Shown here piece after piece: positions 46,008-57,827 of a stretch of DNA of 64,000 nt. The DNA comes from Coniferiporia sulphurascens (taxonomy: Eukaryota > Basidiomycota > Agaricomycetes > Hymenochaetales > Hymenochaetaceae). The stretch covers positions 992,001 to 1,056,000 of the forward strand of contig NBBA01000001.1 in NCBI GenBank assembly GCA_002794785.1, written 5' to 3'. A program made the position numbers and the translations under genes. Position 1 is the stretch's first letter. Every line of letters starts with the position of its first letter. The notes below the pieces were generated by a model. That model ran no database searches. It had not been told where the DNA came from and saw nothing but the letters and a program-made list of their open reading frames with translations.

Positions 46008-46812
46008 CTAAAGTAGGTACTGCTCACCCCAGAAAGCAGGGAAAATGCGGCTGCCCACATTGAATCCGAGAAGGATGGCCTGGGAGGCGAAGAAGACAGT
46101 CGCGAGTGACTTGGGTCGCCTGTACACAGCTTCGAGGTAGACTTTCTCGCCGCCTGAATGCGGGAACATCGTACCTAGTTCCAACGATATGAAGAGCCCT
46201 GCGAAGGAGAGCGTGAAGCCCAGCACCCACATGAGAGAGGCGCCGACAGACTGGACCGAAATGAGGATGGAGGAAGGCATGGAAAACATACCTGTATCGA
46301 TGATGTGACCGATCCAGCTTCGATGTAGATTTTCTCGCCCCCCGAATGCGGGAACATCGAACCTAGTTCCAATGATAACAAGAGCCCTGTGAAGGAGAGC
46401 ATGAAGCCCAGCACCCACAGCATTAGAGACATGTTGACGGACTGGAACGAAATGAGGATGGAGGAACATGTGGAGAACATACCTGTACCGATGATGCGAC
46501 CAACGCTAAACTCGAGTTCAGATTAGTCTTGACCTGTATCACTGATAAGCAAACGTCTATGTACATGGGAGCGTGCAACTGAATACACAGAGATGGCGGC
46601 CCATGCCGCCGGCTGCATCTGCTCGCTTTGCTCAGTAATTCGAAAGTACACTGTAGGAAAGGTAAGATTCGCTCACCAGCACCTGGATGCAAAGATGGGT
46701 CTACAGCCATCATCTGCTCAGTGTGATCTGTAGTGAAGGTTCGGATGTCCAGCGCCGTCTCCCGACCTTTTTCCTCCTTCTTCTCGTTTTCGACTGAGGC
46801 AGCATGATCCAA
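46008..46812 (-). pseudogene. LAT/Mup1-type amino acid permease fragment, internally duplicated
   Basis: Two nearly parallel segments encode the same first transmembrane region: GMFSTCSSILISFQSV...MFPHSGGEKIYIEA (about 46480-46320) and GMFSMPSSILISVQSV...MFPHSGGEKVYLEAVYRRPK (about 46300-46110). The GxGxF-x-P/S-SSI and FPxSGGEK motifs belong to methionine/LAT-type permeases of the APC superfamily. Only about two of the usual twelve membrane segments are present, so it is a relic. It is wedged between copies 2 and 3 of the small tandem family. Confidence 0.75.
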
Positions 46813-46992
46813 AGTGGAATTCGTCGTCCTACTAAAGCAACTGATCGAGGGGGGACATGGTGCGGCTGATCGAGGCGCACAGCCGAGCCGTCAGGGGATG
46901 TACAAAGCGGAGACACACTTGTTGCCCGCCCTTCTTTCTCTTCTACCACCACCACCCTCCACCTCCACCACTCCATCCACCTCTCCTTTCCA

Positions 46993-47404
46993 ATGGCCGC
47001 CTTCCCATCTGTTGTCTGGTACAATGCAAATGTGTACTTGACATGAGAGGCCTTCAAGTCCTCTGTGAAGATGCGGCCTTGGCAGCTGGCAGGTACCTGC
47101 ATGGGTACGCACTCGTGCAGGCAAAAATCCGGTCAGTTTCTGCCTTTTTCAAGAACATTCTTTCTCTTACCTGGGTTTCAGGGCCTGCATGCACAGGTCC
47201 GAAGGAGACAATTGACTGCATCTGATGGTCGAGTTCTTAAAGTGGCAGGGCGGGTTCATCGTCCTGACGTGGACGATACACATCGTCTACTGCGGGAATG
47301 TAAGTCCTGTGTCAATTTCTTGTCTCTCCTCCATTACTTATGTACCCTGAAATAGTATGAATATGGGTTCTTTGATCTGAGCTGCCTCCTTCAGTACATA
47401 CATT
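46993..47404 (+). pseudogene. Small tandem-family, copy 3, broken
   Basis: It starts MAAFPSVVWYNANVYLT, then hits an in-frame TGA at 47044-47046 and loses the frame of the AAWAAG block. The later exons are recognisable (VEFLKWQGGFIVL; YEYGFFDLSCLLQYIH) with the same intron positions. The 3' flank matches that of copy 2. Confidence 0.75.
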
Positions 47405-48064
47405 AGATGATTTCCTGGATCCCCTTCTTTTTCTTTCCATACTATGACCATCTTAATTTCACTTAGTTTACCGCTGTATCTTGCTTTTGCTGTTGCTTCA
47501 GGTATTGTACAATCTAGTCATCGTTTTTATGTCGTTGTGTTCTTTTGTATCCTTAGTATTGTTAATGTTGTATTATCCCACTTCATGTTGTACCATTGTT
47601 ATAATACCCTGTACTGTCAAGCCTTTTTCCTCTATGAGATTCCCTGTGCATTTAGGCCCGCTGCAACTGCATATAAGGTTCACGAGGATCGTATGTCGAT
47701 CAAAACCCAGAATGCTTATTTTGGCCCTGAATCGGTGTGGCACTTCATGTCACGAGATGTCGCTTAAGGTTCAATTCTCACGCAGCATGGTCAGTTAAAT
47801 CTGCGTGTCCCAAATGCGGACAAGCCAACTCTCTTGACCAGTGACTACCACATAGGTCGCTCAAAGTCAAATTAATTTCCTGCACGAGGGTTATGTTTGC
47901 CACTCGCTCTGCCATGCTCGTATAATTAAATATTCTTATGGTCTGCATTGGCAATGTCCTTGCTGTTTTGTGAATGATCTAGATATGTTGTCTGATGCAT
48001 AGTCGATCAATCTCATGTACCTAGATATTCGCTTAAATTCAAAATGCTCGGCTGAATTGTTCAG
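47405..48064. other. 3' flank of copy 3 and spacer
   Basis: It contains the duplicated flank shared with about 45540-45670 (around 47690-47820). No gene seen. Confidence 0.5.
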
Positions 48065-49540
48065 TGTTAGGACCAAGGGTAACTGTGGTTAGCCGATGGA
48101 ACAAGTAGTCGAGATAGAGTTGAGGCGTGTGATTGAGTCAAGAATAAGTCGGTAGATGTTGGTACTTCGCTCAGGAGAAGTCTGAGAGAATTGAGAAGGT
48201 GAATTAAACTGGGGGTCTAGGCTGGTCTAGGCCCTCCTTATATACATGAAGAAGAAGCTCCACTTGAAAGCGGATGCTCCACAAGGCTCTGCAGTTGGAG
48301 CTATGATGCCTCACAGTGTCGTCATAAGCTCCACTGACTTGGAGCTGCGTACCAGTGCAAATGACCTCATTAGAGGATCATATGAGAAATAACTATCTAC
48401 AATTGGCCGTTGGTGCTCCACTGAGCTCCACTGCGCATCATGCACTCCACTATGCTCCACTAGGCTCCACTGAGCTCATAGGGACATCATATGGTATCAT
48501 AATGACTTCACCATGATGCCTAGGCTGTGTGCATCGCCCCACTGTTCTGCATGCTACCCTGTAGTCTTATGTGCCAGTGGCTTGATGTTGAGATGCTGCC
48601 TAACGGCTTGATGATTGGTAAGTCATTAACTTGTCTTGTTGGCCTCCTGTACTGGTTCCTCCATGTTGTCTTGTCATATTGGACACTTTGCCATTTAGAG
48701 TTTGTGGCTGGCTTTGGTAAGCGCTTTGGTTCCTGCCGAGTGTGGCTTAATTGCATAATGCGATATCGGCTAAAGGTCCATAGGTGGGTACCTTTTGGTT
48801 GGTGTCCTGTCGTCAATCACATTGTCTGGTGGTTCGTTAATGTGGTTTATCCTAGTGATACGTTGCGTGTATCCTGGAGGTGGTGCCGGGGGTGATCCAT
48901 TTGATAACCATAGTGTTATCACATAAAGATTAACATTGCCAATCTGTTGATCGGCAGTCATCGATCCCTTTGCTGATAGATTCTCGAAGAGGGTGATTAC
49001 CTTTGCACATAATCGGTGAGCATTAGCTAGGAATGTGTTATCCTGCAACGTCCTGTATGGGAAGGATCCTGAGACCACTTGTAGGTCACATTCCTTGTCA
49101 TGTATGTGCGGGTTCACTATTGTCTGGACATGGACATTGTGCAAAAACTCCTGTACATTGAAGATGTACATTTGTATCGTGTGCATTACCCTGACCTCCA
49201 TGCCATCACCTATAGGGTCTACAGCGTGATCTGTAGTTACCTGGCAGTTTGTGTACCCTGCCATGTAAAAGCATTTGGTTATTACTGTGTTAAATGCTTC
49301 CCATGATTGATTGTATGCGGTCCAGCATCGGTGGCAGAGTATTGACGGGTCAAGAGTCTTTAGTGGTCGCTTGAGCATTGTGATTGGCCTGATGTTCCCA
49401 AGAAGTCCTGGTTTTCTAGTTAGTTCTGTCCCCATGTTGAATGATCGCTGGATAGTCTCTGTGGGAGTCCCTTCCTGTATTGGTAGTCACTGGTATCGTT
49501 GTCTAAGCTTGTAAGCAAGCTTATTCATCAATTCCTAACA
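48065..49540 (-). repeat. Solo LTR, 1,476-bp ORF-bearing family, copy 2
   Basis: The same length as copy 1 in opposite orientation, with its own exact duplication TTCAG (48060-48064, 49541-49545). It is nearly identical to copy 1 throughout, including the GTGGAGC cluster and TATA box, so both insertions are young. Confidence 0.94.
48770..49435 (-). CDS. LTR-encoded ORF, 221 codons, family I copy 2
   Basis: Intact frame, equal in length to copy 1. One visible residue change (R to W in LCHRC-R-TAY) comes from a C-to-T change at a CpG. See copy 1 for motifs. Confidence 0.75.
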   Translation of the reverse strand: MGTELTRKPGLLGNIRPITMLKRPLKTLDPSILCHRCWTAYNQSWEAFNTVITKCFYMAGYTNCQVTTDHAVDPIGDGMEVRVMHTIQMYIFNVQEFLHNVHVQTIVNPHIHDKECDLQVVSGSFPYRTLQDNTFLANAHRLCAKVITLFENLSAKGSMTADQQIGNVNLYVITLWLSNGSPPAPPPGYTQRITRINHINEPPDNVIDDRTPTKRYPPMDL

Positions 49541-49545
49541 TTCAG

Positions 49546-50019
49546 GAGTTGTTCAGGGACGCTGGCGACACTTGTCACTGTTGTCGCCTCCATGGAACCT
49601 CCACATGGAGGCTATGCTTTGGGGGCTATCGCATAGTGGGTAATTATCTTATGAGGGAGAGTGCTCGCTTTTTAACTGATGAGTCGGACCTTGCTGGCCG
49701 ACCTAATATCTATCTATCTATGACTTGGGACACATGCATTGGCGACATCATCGAGAAGTATGTCTCGAGATATGAGTGAGACATTACAAAGGCGCTCCTG
49801 AAGTCTAGGGAGTCTTGCAAAATAACAAGCGCGAATCATTCTCTACGTCCGAGCTATGGACAATCAAACGCGCTCAATGTAGGAAAGCTGTTCTACAGGG
49901 TACGTGCTTGTACGCAGATATCCTATGCTGCAGCTGACAAGGGCGCCATCTAGTGTGATGGCCTACCCACTTGCACGTATGGGAAGGTTGGACTGCTGCC
50001 ATTTCAATTCCCTGTCACT
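49546..50019. other. Spacer with a 76-codon fragment frame
   Basis: The frame from 49549 (CHCCRLHG, DESDLAGRPNIYLSM) begins at the LTR edge, so the LTR may have split an older coding stretch. No family recognised. Confidence 0.3.
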
Positions 50020-51207
50020 ATGATGGCCGAGCTCCTTAAAGAAGTCTGGGCTCTCGAAGATGCTGTTGACCTTGAGCACAGTGCACAGGAAGCGAAGGTC
50101 CTTCATTTGGAGGCTGCTCTGGACGATGCAAAGGAGCTTGTGAAGGACATGGAGAGGCAATTGAAGTGTGCGCAGGACGATGTCAAGGTCGAGTCAATGA
50201 AGTTGCTTGCGGCGCATTCTGTCCCCCTCAGAACACAGTACAAGTACTCCTTGACGAAGAAGAATGAAGAGACCGTCTTACTGAAAACCCATCTCAGTGA
50301 ATTGAAGACAGATAAAGTAAAGGCAAAGGAGGACTTGGCGAAGGCAAAATGGGCAGAAAAACGGTCTTGTAGGAAAGCAACATCTGATACATCAAAGCAG
50401 GGTAAATTTGCGAGCACTCGAAAATGGAGCCTCTCATTGCCTGTCGCTCAGCATAGTAAGTGGGGTGCAGTGACTGCGTCGAGTGTTCCTTCTTCACCGG
50501 CGCCATACAGATACTCACCCTTGCCGCTGTTGAGTGATGATGAGTCCCTCCCTAACACTCTAACCGACTTGTTTGCAAAGTATCCAGTTCCTTCGAATAT
50601 GAAGAGTTTCTCTTCCTTGGACACATCGAGCGAGGACTACGTGGATGACAATGAGTCTGACATGGTCTTCGCAAGGGACTTGGCTAAGGCAATGTATTTA
50701 TCAAAGGAAGCGAGCTGCACAGTAAGTTTATCTTTTGCATTTTTTTTTTTCATTTTGTGGCTAACATGCATACAGGGAGACGTCTGTATGGGCGTGGCAT
50801 CCTTGGAATCGGTAATATGTGGTACAATTCTTTCCGATCCTGATAGCTGACATGATTCAGTTTACGGGTAATTCGATCAAAGCCAGTTTGCCTGCAGTCT
50901 TTATCAAGACCGAGCCGTCTTCGTCTACGACAGTGAGCATCATGTTAGAACCTGATAAAACCGGAGCGATGACTGACTATAACACAGCCTGTGAGGTTTA
51001 GGAACGGGGCGGGTTCCTCTATGGAGGAACCCATCGATGTGGATTCCGAATCCAAAATCCCCTTCTATGACTTATCTGACAGTGACAAGGACATCTCGCT
51101 GGCAGAGGTCACGGAGGTGCACGGTGTGGCGAAGGGAAAGGGGAAGGCCAAGCGACTGCTTAGCCCCACGTTCAATGCAGTGGCTTCGAAGAAATCGAGA
51201 ATGTGAT
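50020..51207 (+). CDS. Hypothetical coiled-coil protein next to the KDZ transposase
   Basis: The first exon starts MMAELLKEVWALEDAVDLEH and predicts a long coiled coil over about residues 1-125 (heptads rich in L, E, K), then a Ser/Pro region. GT-AG joins near 50730-50775 and 50816-50861 link to FTGNSIKASLPAVFIKTEP; a further part (MEEPIDVDSESKIPFYDLSD) ends at 51207, with the joint near 50997 uncertain. IKTE fits a sumoylation site and IDVDSE a SUMO-interaction motif, both weak. It is co-directional with the KDZ gene and about 430 bp upstream, so it may be an accessory gene of that element. Confidence 0.5.
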
Positions 51208-54005
51208 GTAGGTGACGGCTGCAAAAGGGGTACGGTTGTAAAGGGTTGTCAACGGGGTCGCAGTTGCAAAGGGTTGTTGGTGGGCTTCAAGTCCCTGAAG
51301 GGAGCCAGGAACTCAGGTATGAAAATTCCATATCTTAGAACATTTGTGAAGAGCAGTATGTACCTGTGAAGAGTGATGTACCCAAAAATAAGATTGAGTT
51401 TATCAATCGGAGCGAAACCCGGTCCGCCAGACTTGACGACTGATGGAAAAGAATGTCCGACAATGGTGGGAGGTCGTCGGCACCTTTGGGAGTGTACCTC
51501 GAGGACAAACTCTGAATTCGTGGGGGGATTGCACAGGCTTTGACGTTTCTTGCAAGGTGAGTCCGATCTGTATACCAAATGTTGTAATGTAATTGTGACT
51601 GAAATTGGATATAGACAAGGAGATTATACACTCACGTTAATGGCTTATCGTGACACTAACGAGTTGTTAGACTCATTCAGAGGGGGGCCTTCCAGCAGTC
51701 GATTGGGGAGGAGGTGCTTCAAAAAGTTGCCAATTATACCAGAAGTCACTTTGTGCGAAATGAGAATAGTCCGAGTTCAGTCTCACGTTTCAGTCAGGGT
51801 CACAGAAGATGGGTCTCTAAATGTCCTTGGGACAAATGACTTTGTTGACTTGCAGCAGACAAAGAGACTCAAAGTGGGCAGTGTAAGTCCATCCTGTTGC
51901 ATTTCGTCATGCAGTTTATAATTCATGCCCTCAATCCTCACATATAAGGAGAATGACCAGGTCGGGGGTGAATCGAATGCGATCCTCCCCAATGTCGATG
52001 GACCTCCCTCAGAAAATATGGATGAGAACAAGGAGACCAAGGTACAAGTAAGTTTTCTTGGGGTCATGATATGCGCCATTCTAACATCCTTCAATGAAGG
52101 ACACCATGGATAACGAGGACGATCCTGTACGGGGCCAGGTGAGATGCGATTAACTTTCTACGGAACCATGCAATAATTCGGCTTTCCATAACAGAAGGCA
52201 GCCGATTTCTTGGGCGCATACCTACCCAAACTGGCAGAGATTCAGAACGCCATGTTTGCGCACGAGGCATGTGCAGGTGTGGAAGATCCATGCTCATGCC
52301 TCAGCAGCGAAAAGCACCTGTACAGGTGCTCCGATTGCGATGTTAGCGAGGTGGTATGCGGGGAATGTCTCATGAAGTCTCATGCACGAATCTACTTCCA
52401 TTGGGCAGAGAAGTGGAATGGTCGATATTTCGAACAGAAGAGCATGTCGGACGATGACCTGGGACTCCAAATATACCTAGGCCATGGCAGCGCTTGCTGC
52501 CCAAATGCGACTGCATCGGAAACAGCTTCGTTGAGCGTGACTGACTGGAACGGGTTCCATGATTCGTGCAAGGTCGTTTACTGCTCGTGTCTCTTTCGAG
52601 AAGAAGAATACCTGCAGCTCATCTGACACAGTCTCTTTCCCAGGTCGGTGAAGGCGCCTGTATCAGCTGTAACATTCCGCTGCCTTAAGGACTTCCATAT
52701 CCACACACATGCCAGTCGAAAATCGGTGTTCGACTACGTGAAAGGCATACAGCGGAAGACAGATGACAACAATCCGTCCTCTGTGCCAGTAAGCTCAATT
52801 TGTTTTCGCTTGATTCTGAAACTAATGAATTTTAAGCCCCGTGATAAATACTTCACATGCATTGCACATATATGGCAATACGTGATTGCTGAGCACGAGA
52901 GTGGTCAATTGCATGACATTGATCGCCATATCACCTTCAGACCCAAGGGGTCTTTTGCGGAGGTGTGCATGGCATGTCCCATCCCAAGGGTTAATATGCC
53001 CTCCAAATCGATGTCAGACACCGAAGACAGTCCTTCGGAAAGCAAGCTGTTCGTCACCTTGGCTATCTTTGTAGCTCACTAATGACCAGTTTGCTATTTC
53101 AGGCATCTCGACACGTTGTACATGTGTATGGATGGCAATTTTAAGCTTATCAATCTCAAGAAAAAGAATAATGTGCTGGACCCAGCGCTGTGGAATGGGT
53201 GGGGTTATATGCATGCAAAGGGACCTGTTGACGAGCATATCAAGAAATTTGCTAATATTAAGATTGAGGTTAGTCTACTTGCTTTACAGATGCGAGCGTG
53301 AGCGATCTGACTATGGTGCAGAAAGGCCATTGCCACGAGTTCGAGGCAATACTAAATTGGAACTCCCTGAAATATGACAAGCAGAGTGTATCTGGCGTTA
53401 TTATGATATTATGTCAACATGGCCTCATCCACCCGGATTGTGCCGTTAACCTTAACGCTGGCGAAAGGCGAGTGGCAACAATACATAAGATACAAATGCT
53501 GACAGCAATCGTCCTGATAGGTTCGTTATGGGCGACAAAGCGCTTGAAGGCGTGCTACAGCTCACGGAAGATATTCCACAGAAGGTCCTCGCATACGATA
53601 TTGGATGCCAGTACTGCATCAATCTGCAGTACAGGTTTAGTATCCAGTTCCCTCATGTACATGTCGATGACATTGCCATTGCAGTTGGAAAAATGCATTT
53701 GCAGAATCACATCAAAGATTGCCAGTGGCGATTCTCGCTGAATTATTTTGAAGCAGTGGGTCGCCTAGACGGAGAGGAAGCAGAGCGATGGTGGTCGGAA
53801 GCAAACCAAATCGCAGGGAGTATGAAGCAGATGAATCCGGGGCATAGAGACGACATGTTGGACGACAGTATAGGTGATTGGAACAGACGCAAAATGCAAA
53901 ATCAAGGTATTTATTGCACTTCTGTTGGTTTCAATGTGCTAATAGAACTCCAGCGGAAGTCATCAGGTGCAAATTACCGAAGACCAGAATTCTTGCTGCT
54001 GATAA

Positions 54006-55355
54006 TGTTAGATTCGCTCCCTGAGTAAGGGATTGGAACAAGTGATAACAGATTCACACAGTAATACTAGTTAGTTTAGGGTAGGCTTGTTACCCTTCAC
54101 TCACTAGAGTGTTAGAGCTGATGATGGTGGTAAGAGACAAGAGATGAATTAAACTGCTTTTTACTGCAATTTTACATTGGGCTTTTATACCCTACATGTT
54201 GTAGACTATTTACTATGTTCTGGTAGATACTACAACATACTACTCTTGATTTATAAGTCATAGGAATATTCTGGTACAATCCTGTACATGCTATTTACTA
54301 TTCTTAGCTTCCTATGAGTCAGTCATATATTCCGGTACATTCTACAGCCTACTGTGCTATCTTTATCTTATGCCAGAACCTTCCCTGAGTTTCCATCGAG
54401 TCATACAGTACAATACCTAAGTTAACCATTCTTGGATACTACTATACCTATGATGCTTCTCCTTATTTCCTAATTGGTTCTGCTATACAATGTGCTATAC
54501 TTGGCTCCCATCAATTGTGTCTTCTAATTGATTGCCATGCTCCCATTGGCTAATCTTAGCCAAACACTTAGATATACTTGTATGGCTCAGCGATTATGCT
54601 AGCCTTCTTAATCTTATCTTATTGTGGCTTGTTACTTATTACTGTAGACTAAGATTGAGTCATTCCTTCCATGATATTGTTAAAAGGGGTTCGTTCTGGT
54701 GTTCTATCGTCTATTGGCATAAAGAGCGCTTCGGGTCCTATAGCGTTTATATTTGTTATTCTGCTATACCCTGGTGTGACTCTATATGACAGTTTGTCAT
54801 TGAACCATCATATTATAATCTCTTTATCTATTGGTACTAACTCCTGTCTTAGATTTGGTTCCTTTTGATCTACTGTTGTGTGTCCTTTGGCTATGAAGTT
54901 GGCTTTGTATGTGAATAGTTGTTCTCGTAATTGTTTATTGATAGTATGTACTATTTGGTGTGCCGCTTCTGCACAGTCAGTTGATGTAATAACCGCCCTT
55001 TGATAACATAATTCATTATGTGGCTGATTATAAATCTTGGTTCTTGTGTAAGCGCTGATTACATATCTATTCAGTTGATATGAGAACATAGTTGCTCTAT
55101 GTTCTATTATTACTTCTAGCCTTTCCGCCACTTGTTGTTCCCTTGTAGTATGATCAAATGTAATTTGACAGTTATCATATCCTGCATTCTGTCCTACTGT
55201 TGCACATGCAATATTAAACGCTTTCCATGCTACTTGATCTGCATCTTTACAGCGTTGACATAGGTTCCTGGTATCGATTAAAATTACGGGTCTTGCCATG
55301 TCGATCTTGATAATCTGTCAATCCGGCGATCACAATTTTCATCAATTTACTGACA
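54006..55355 (-). repeat. Solo LTR, ~1,350-bp ORF-bearing family, copy 1 (inside KDZ transposase)
   Basis: It is flanked by an exact GATAA duplication (54001-54005, 55356-55360). On its own strand it reads TGTCAGTAAATT...GCGAATCTAACA, with a TATAAAAG box near 54189-54182 and an ORF in the first half. No internal region is attached. Confidence 0.93.
54640..55299 (-). pseudogene. LTR-encoded ORF, family II copy 1, truncated by TGA
   Basis: It starts MARPVILIDTRNLCQRCKDA and reads 163 codons to a TGA (54810-54808) where copy 2 has CGA. The frame then continues with WFND...YRVTPGYSRI-like sequence. Confidence 0.75.
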
Positions 55356-56681
55356 GATAAAGCTGAGGAATTTACCAATATGGATCACTCATGCTGCATG
55401 AGGTATGGGAATGATATTGTGGAAGGATGGTGCAACCTGAGCCATGAGCCATACAAGAATGAGACGGGGCATTGGGACAGTGTGTACCGGTCGAAGTTAT
55501 CCTGTACATGGCGATTCACATGTTACTTCCTAAGCCTAACATCCTTTTAGATTCATCCTTGTTAGATGCGCTCCAAACTTTCACTCGGGTGGTAAGCCCC
55601 AATGGAGCTATGTCATACGAGGGCGAATTGGCGCATGTAATCAACATGGGATTGGCGATCCAGCATGCTCAGTTTAGTATTGGCGACCTCGTTCTGAATA
55701 GGTGCTTATTTTGCATCTCTAGGCGAAGGATTCACGTGGACTTCACAGACGGTGTCAGTATTTTATTGTCTTTGTGAGGAGACATTACCCGATGGCATGA
55801 AGGGCAATGGAAGGTCTTTCCTGGTCTATACACAGTGCTTGACAGAGTCGTCAAAGCAGATAATCCTAGAGATGAGCGTATCTTACTCCCCTCTGAATTT
55901 ACTATCGAGTACCGTTACATTTACAGCCTTCAGGACGGCACAGCTTGCGAACTGGAGCTCAGGAAGGGTCAGGCACTTGATGCCATCAATGCGTTGAAAA
56001 GTGCAATTCGGGAGGTGATGGTCTATGAGCATGAAGTAAAGATACATACTTGTACCCCTGCAATGTGGACTCGGTCGGGAAATGCACTCATCGCTGTGCA
56101 TAAACAAAAGGCCTTTTGGATGGTGGAATATCGGTCAATACAGGTCGCTTTGATTTCTCTGGGTATGCGGGAAGACGACCCGGCTTTCAAGCCCCTTACT
56201 GATGCAGATACATATTGGACTTCAATGTTTGATCCACATGAGTTTGGATCTGGCGTGAAGCCGATGGGGTGGCTGTGGACTGCAGAAACTGGTCCCCTTC
56301 GCAAGAGCATACAGTCTGCATTAGACACGCTGGAATGGGAAAAGGAAGGTGAGGTCTGCGACTATATGCGGTTCTATGATCCACTTACAGCGTGCAGATG
56401 ACAGGGTGTTGTGGTTTCGCCAGCGTGCTGCAAGAGACTGATGGAGGGAAGAGGCTGACTTGCAAGAGGAGGAATTGCATCACCTCATCCACAGTTATTC
56501 TTCCCTCGCCGTGGCCTGGTGGAACACGGCGAAACTCGCCTCAAGCAGTGGTCGTGCAGCCTTTTCTTTACGGAAGGGGGACATGTGTCAGTCCATGGCG
56601 AACAGAGCTAGGTATATTGCAAACGACCTATTGGGTGGGTTTCCTTTCCATGTAGTGACTTCAGTAACTGAAACTGACTGA

Positions 56682-56888
56682 CCCAAAGTTGGCGGCATTT
56701 TCGAGGTCACATGGGGACATAGAGGATGGGTGGCGGCGAAGAGGACAGGGATAAGGATAGCAGCGGCAAAGACGGTGATGACGAGGCAGGGGCGGCAATG
56801 GTGATGACGATGAGGCGGTGGCAATGGCGGTGACAAGGAGGTGGTGGTGGAAGTAGCGGCAGTGATGAGGAGGCGGTGTAGCCCCGGG
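56682..56888. other. Low-complexity GGTGATGAC/GGCGGC-rich stretch
   Basis: Purine-rich simple sequence between the KDZ 3' end and a long T run. No gene. Confidence 0.5.
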
Positions 56889-56894
56889 GTATTT

Positions 56895-56927
<33 letters not shown>

Positions 56928-57300
56928 CCCTTTATTGGTATCTATTACACTTCTATTACACTACATAGTTAATACCTACCTTACCCAATTCGAATTATTC
57001 ATGTAGTAAGCGGACTTTGAAATAAGATACGCTTCGGGTTGTTTACAACCGTGGGCGGCAGACTTTAAAATGTCTATCTTGTACTGCAGGCAACGTGTGG
57101 GAATCGGAGTTTGAATGCACAAGTCCTTGAGGATGGCTTACAGAGTGTGTGAATAAATGTAAATGCATGGGATACCGGACTTTCAAATGGGTGTGTAGAA
57201 AGGCGCACATGGGGATGTTTGAGTGTGGGAGTCGGTGTTTGAATTAAAGACATGTCGTCACCCATGATGTAGGATCGATCCAAGGAGTTCCTATGCCTGA
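56889..57300 (-). repeat. Possible retroposed 3' end with poly(A) tail
   Basis: On the minus strand this ends in AATAAAGGG followed by about 38 A (T run 56889-56927). Upstream lie units of TTCAAANTCCGNNTCCCAC, and at 57290-57250 a stretch matching the end of the F-box-like gene at 35295-35335 (GGATCGATCCTAC-TCATGGG). This suggests a 5'-truncated copy of a related transcript. No target duplication was identified. Confidence 0.5.
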
Positions 57301-57374
57301 TACCTCGGAGACAAGAGCTTCCTTACGATCTTCCGACAGCGCCTTCGCTGCAAAGACTTGATCTTATTACACCA

Positions 57375-57827
57375 TTGCATACAACACATGAATATTTTGG
57401 CTGGGAAAAGCCTATGTACATCTTACACCCACTTCTCACAAACATGCACTTAAAATTTGGTGCACTAACACACATATCCATCTGTGTATCTCGTGAACCC
57501 ACCCTCGATGAACTCATGAGCCTGCTTTCTGGCTCTCCCGCACATGGTGTCACAGAGCACACCTCTGCATGCACTCTGGGCCGTCAACTACCTGGAGGCT
57601 TGCTTTCTGCTGTATTGCAGTTTATGGCGCCCGATGTGGACCAGGTGTCTAGCTTTGCGGACTGGTGTGATCGAGTGGAACACATAAACAGTTCTGTTGA
57701 TAGAGTGAGGGGGTTTTCCATCCCTGGACTGGAGGTACGACCCATGACAAATAGATTTCGTAGATATGGAAATGGGGGCTATGGGGATTTAATATCTGAA
57801 TGGGAAGAGCAAGCCTTCAGGCGGTAA
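57375..57827 (+). CDS. Hypothetical protein, 150 codons
   Basis: An open frame with a balanced composition (MHTTHEYFGWEKPMYILHPL ... YGDLISEWEEQAFRR). No domain recognised; it may be an exon of a decayed gene. Confidence 0.35.
   Translation: MHTTHEYFGWEKPMYILHPLLTNMHLKFGALTHISICVSREPTLDELMSLLSGSPAHGVTEHTSACTLGRQLPGGLLSAVLQFMAPDVDQVSSFADWCDRVEHINSSVDRVRGFSIPGLEVRPMTNRFRRYGNGGYGDLISEWEEQAFRR

Larger units (their letters stand above)
51640..56681 (+). pseudogene. KDZ (Kyakuja-Dileera-Zisupton) transposase with CxC2-like cysteine cluster, split by an LTR
   Basis: Early exons: 51640-51882, 51949-52047, 52100-52138, 52195-52788. A CxC2-type zinc region (CSCLSSEKHLYRCSDC...CGECLMKSHAR, then LYLGH-like QIYLGHGSACCPN) precedes the catalytic part: first Asp in MCMDGNF, second in LAYDIGCQYC, Glu in VGRLDGEEAERWW, then DDMLDDSIGDWN. 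After the LTR (54006-55355) come YIYSLQDGTACELELRKGQA, TPAMWTRSGNALIA and the coiled C-terminal LQEEELHHLIHSY. In-frame TGAs at 52624-52626 and 56439-56441 add to the break. The family moves large DNA elements by a DDE mechanism. This copy is inactive. Confidence 0.9.

Noticed and set aside
36748..49540. One giant transposon with 1.47-kb terminal inverted repeats carrying the SPT5-like and small genes
   Set aside because: Each repeat has its own different 5-bp target duplication immediately at its edges, so they are two separate LTR insertions.
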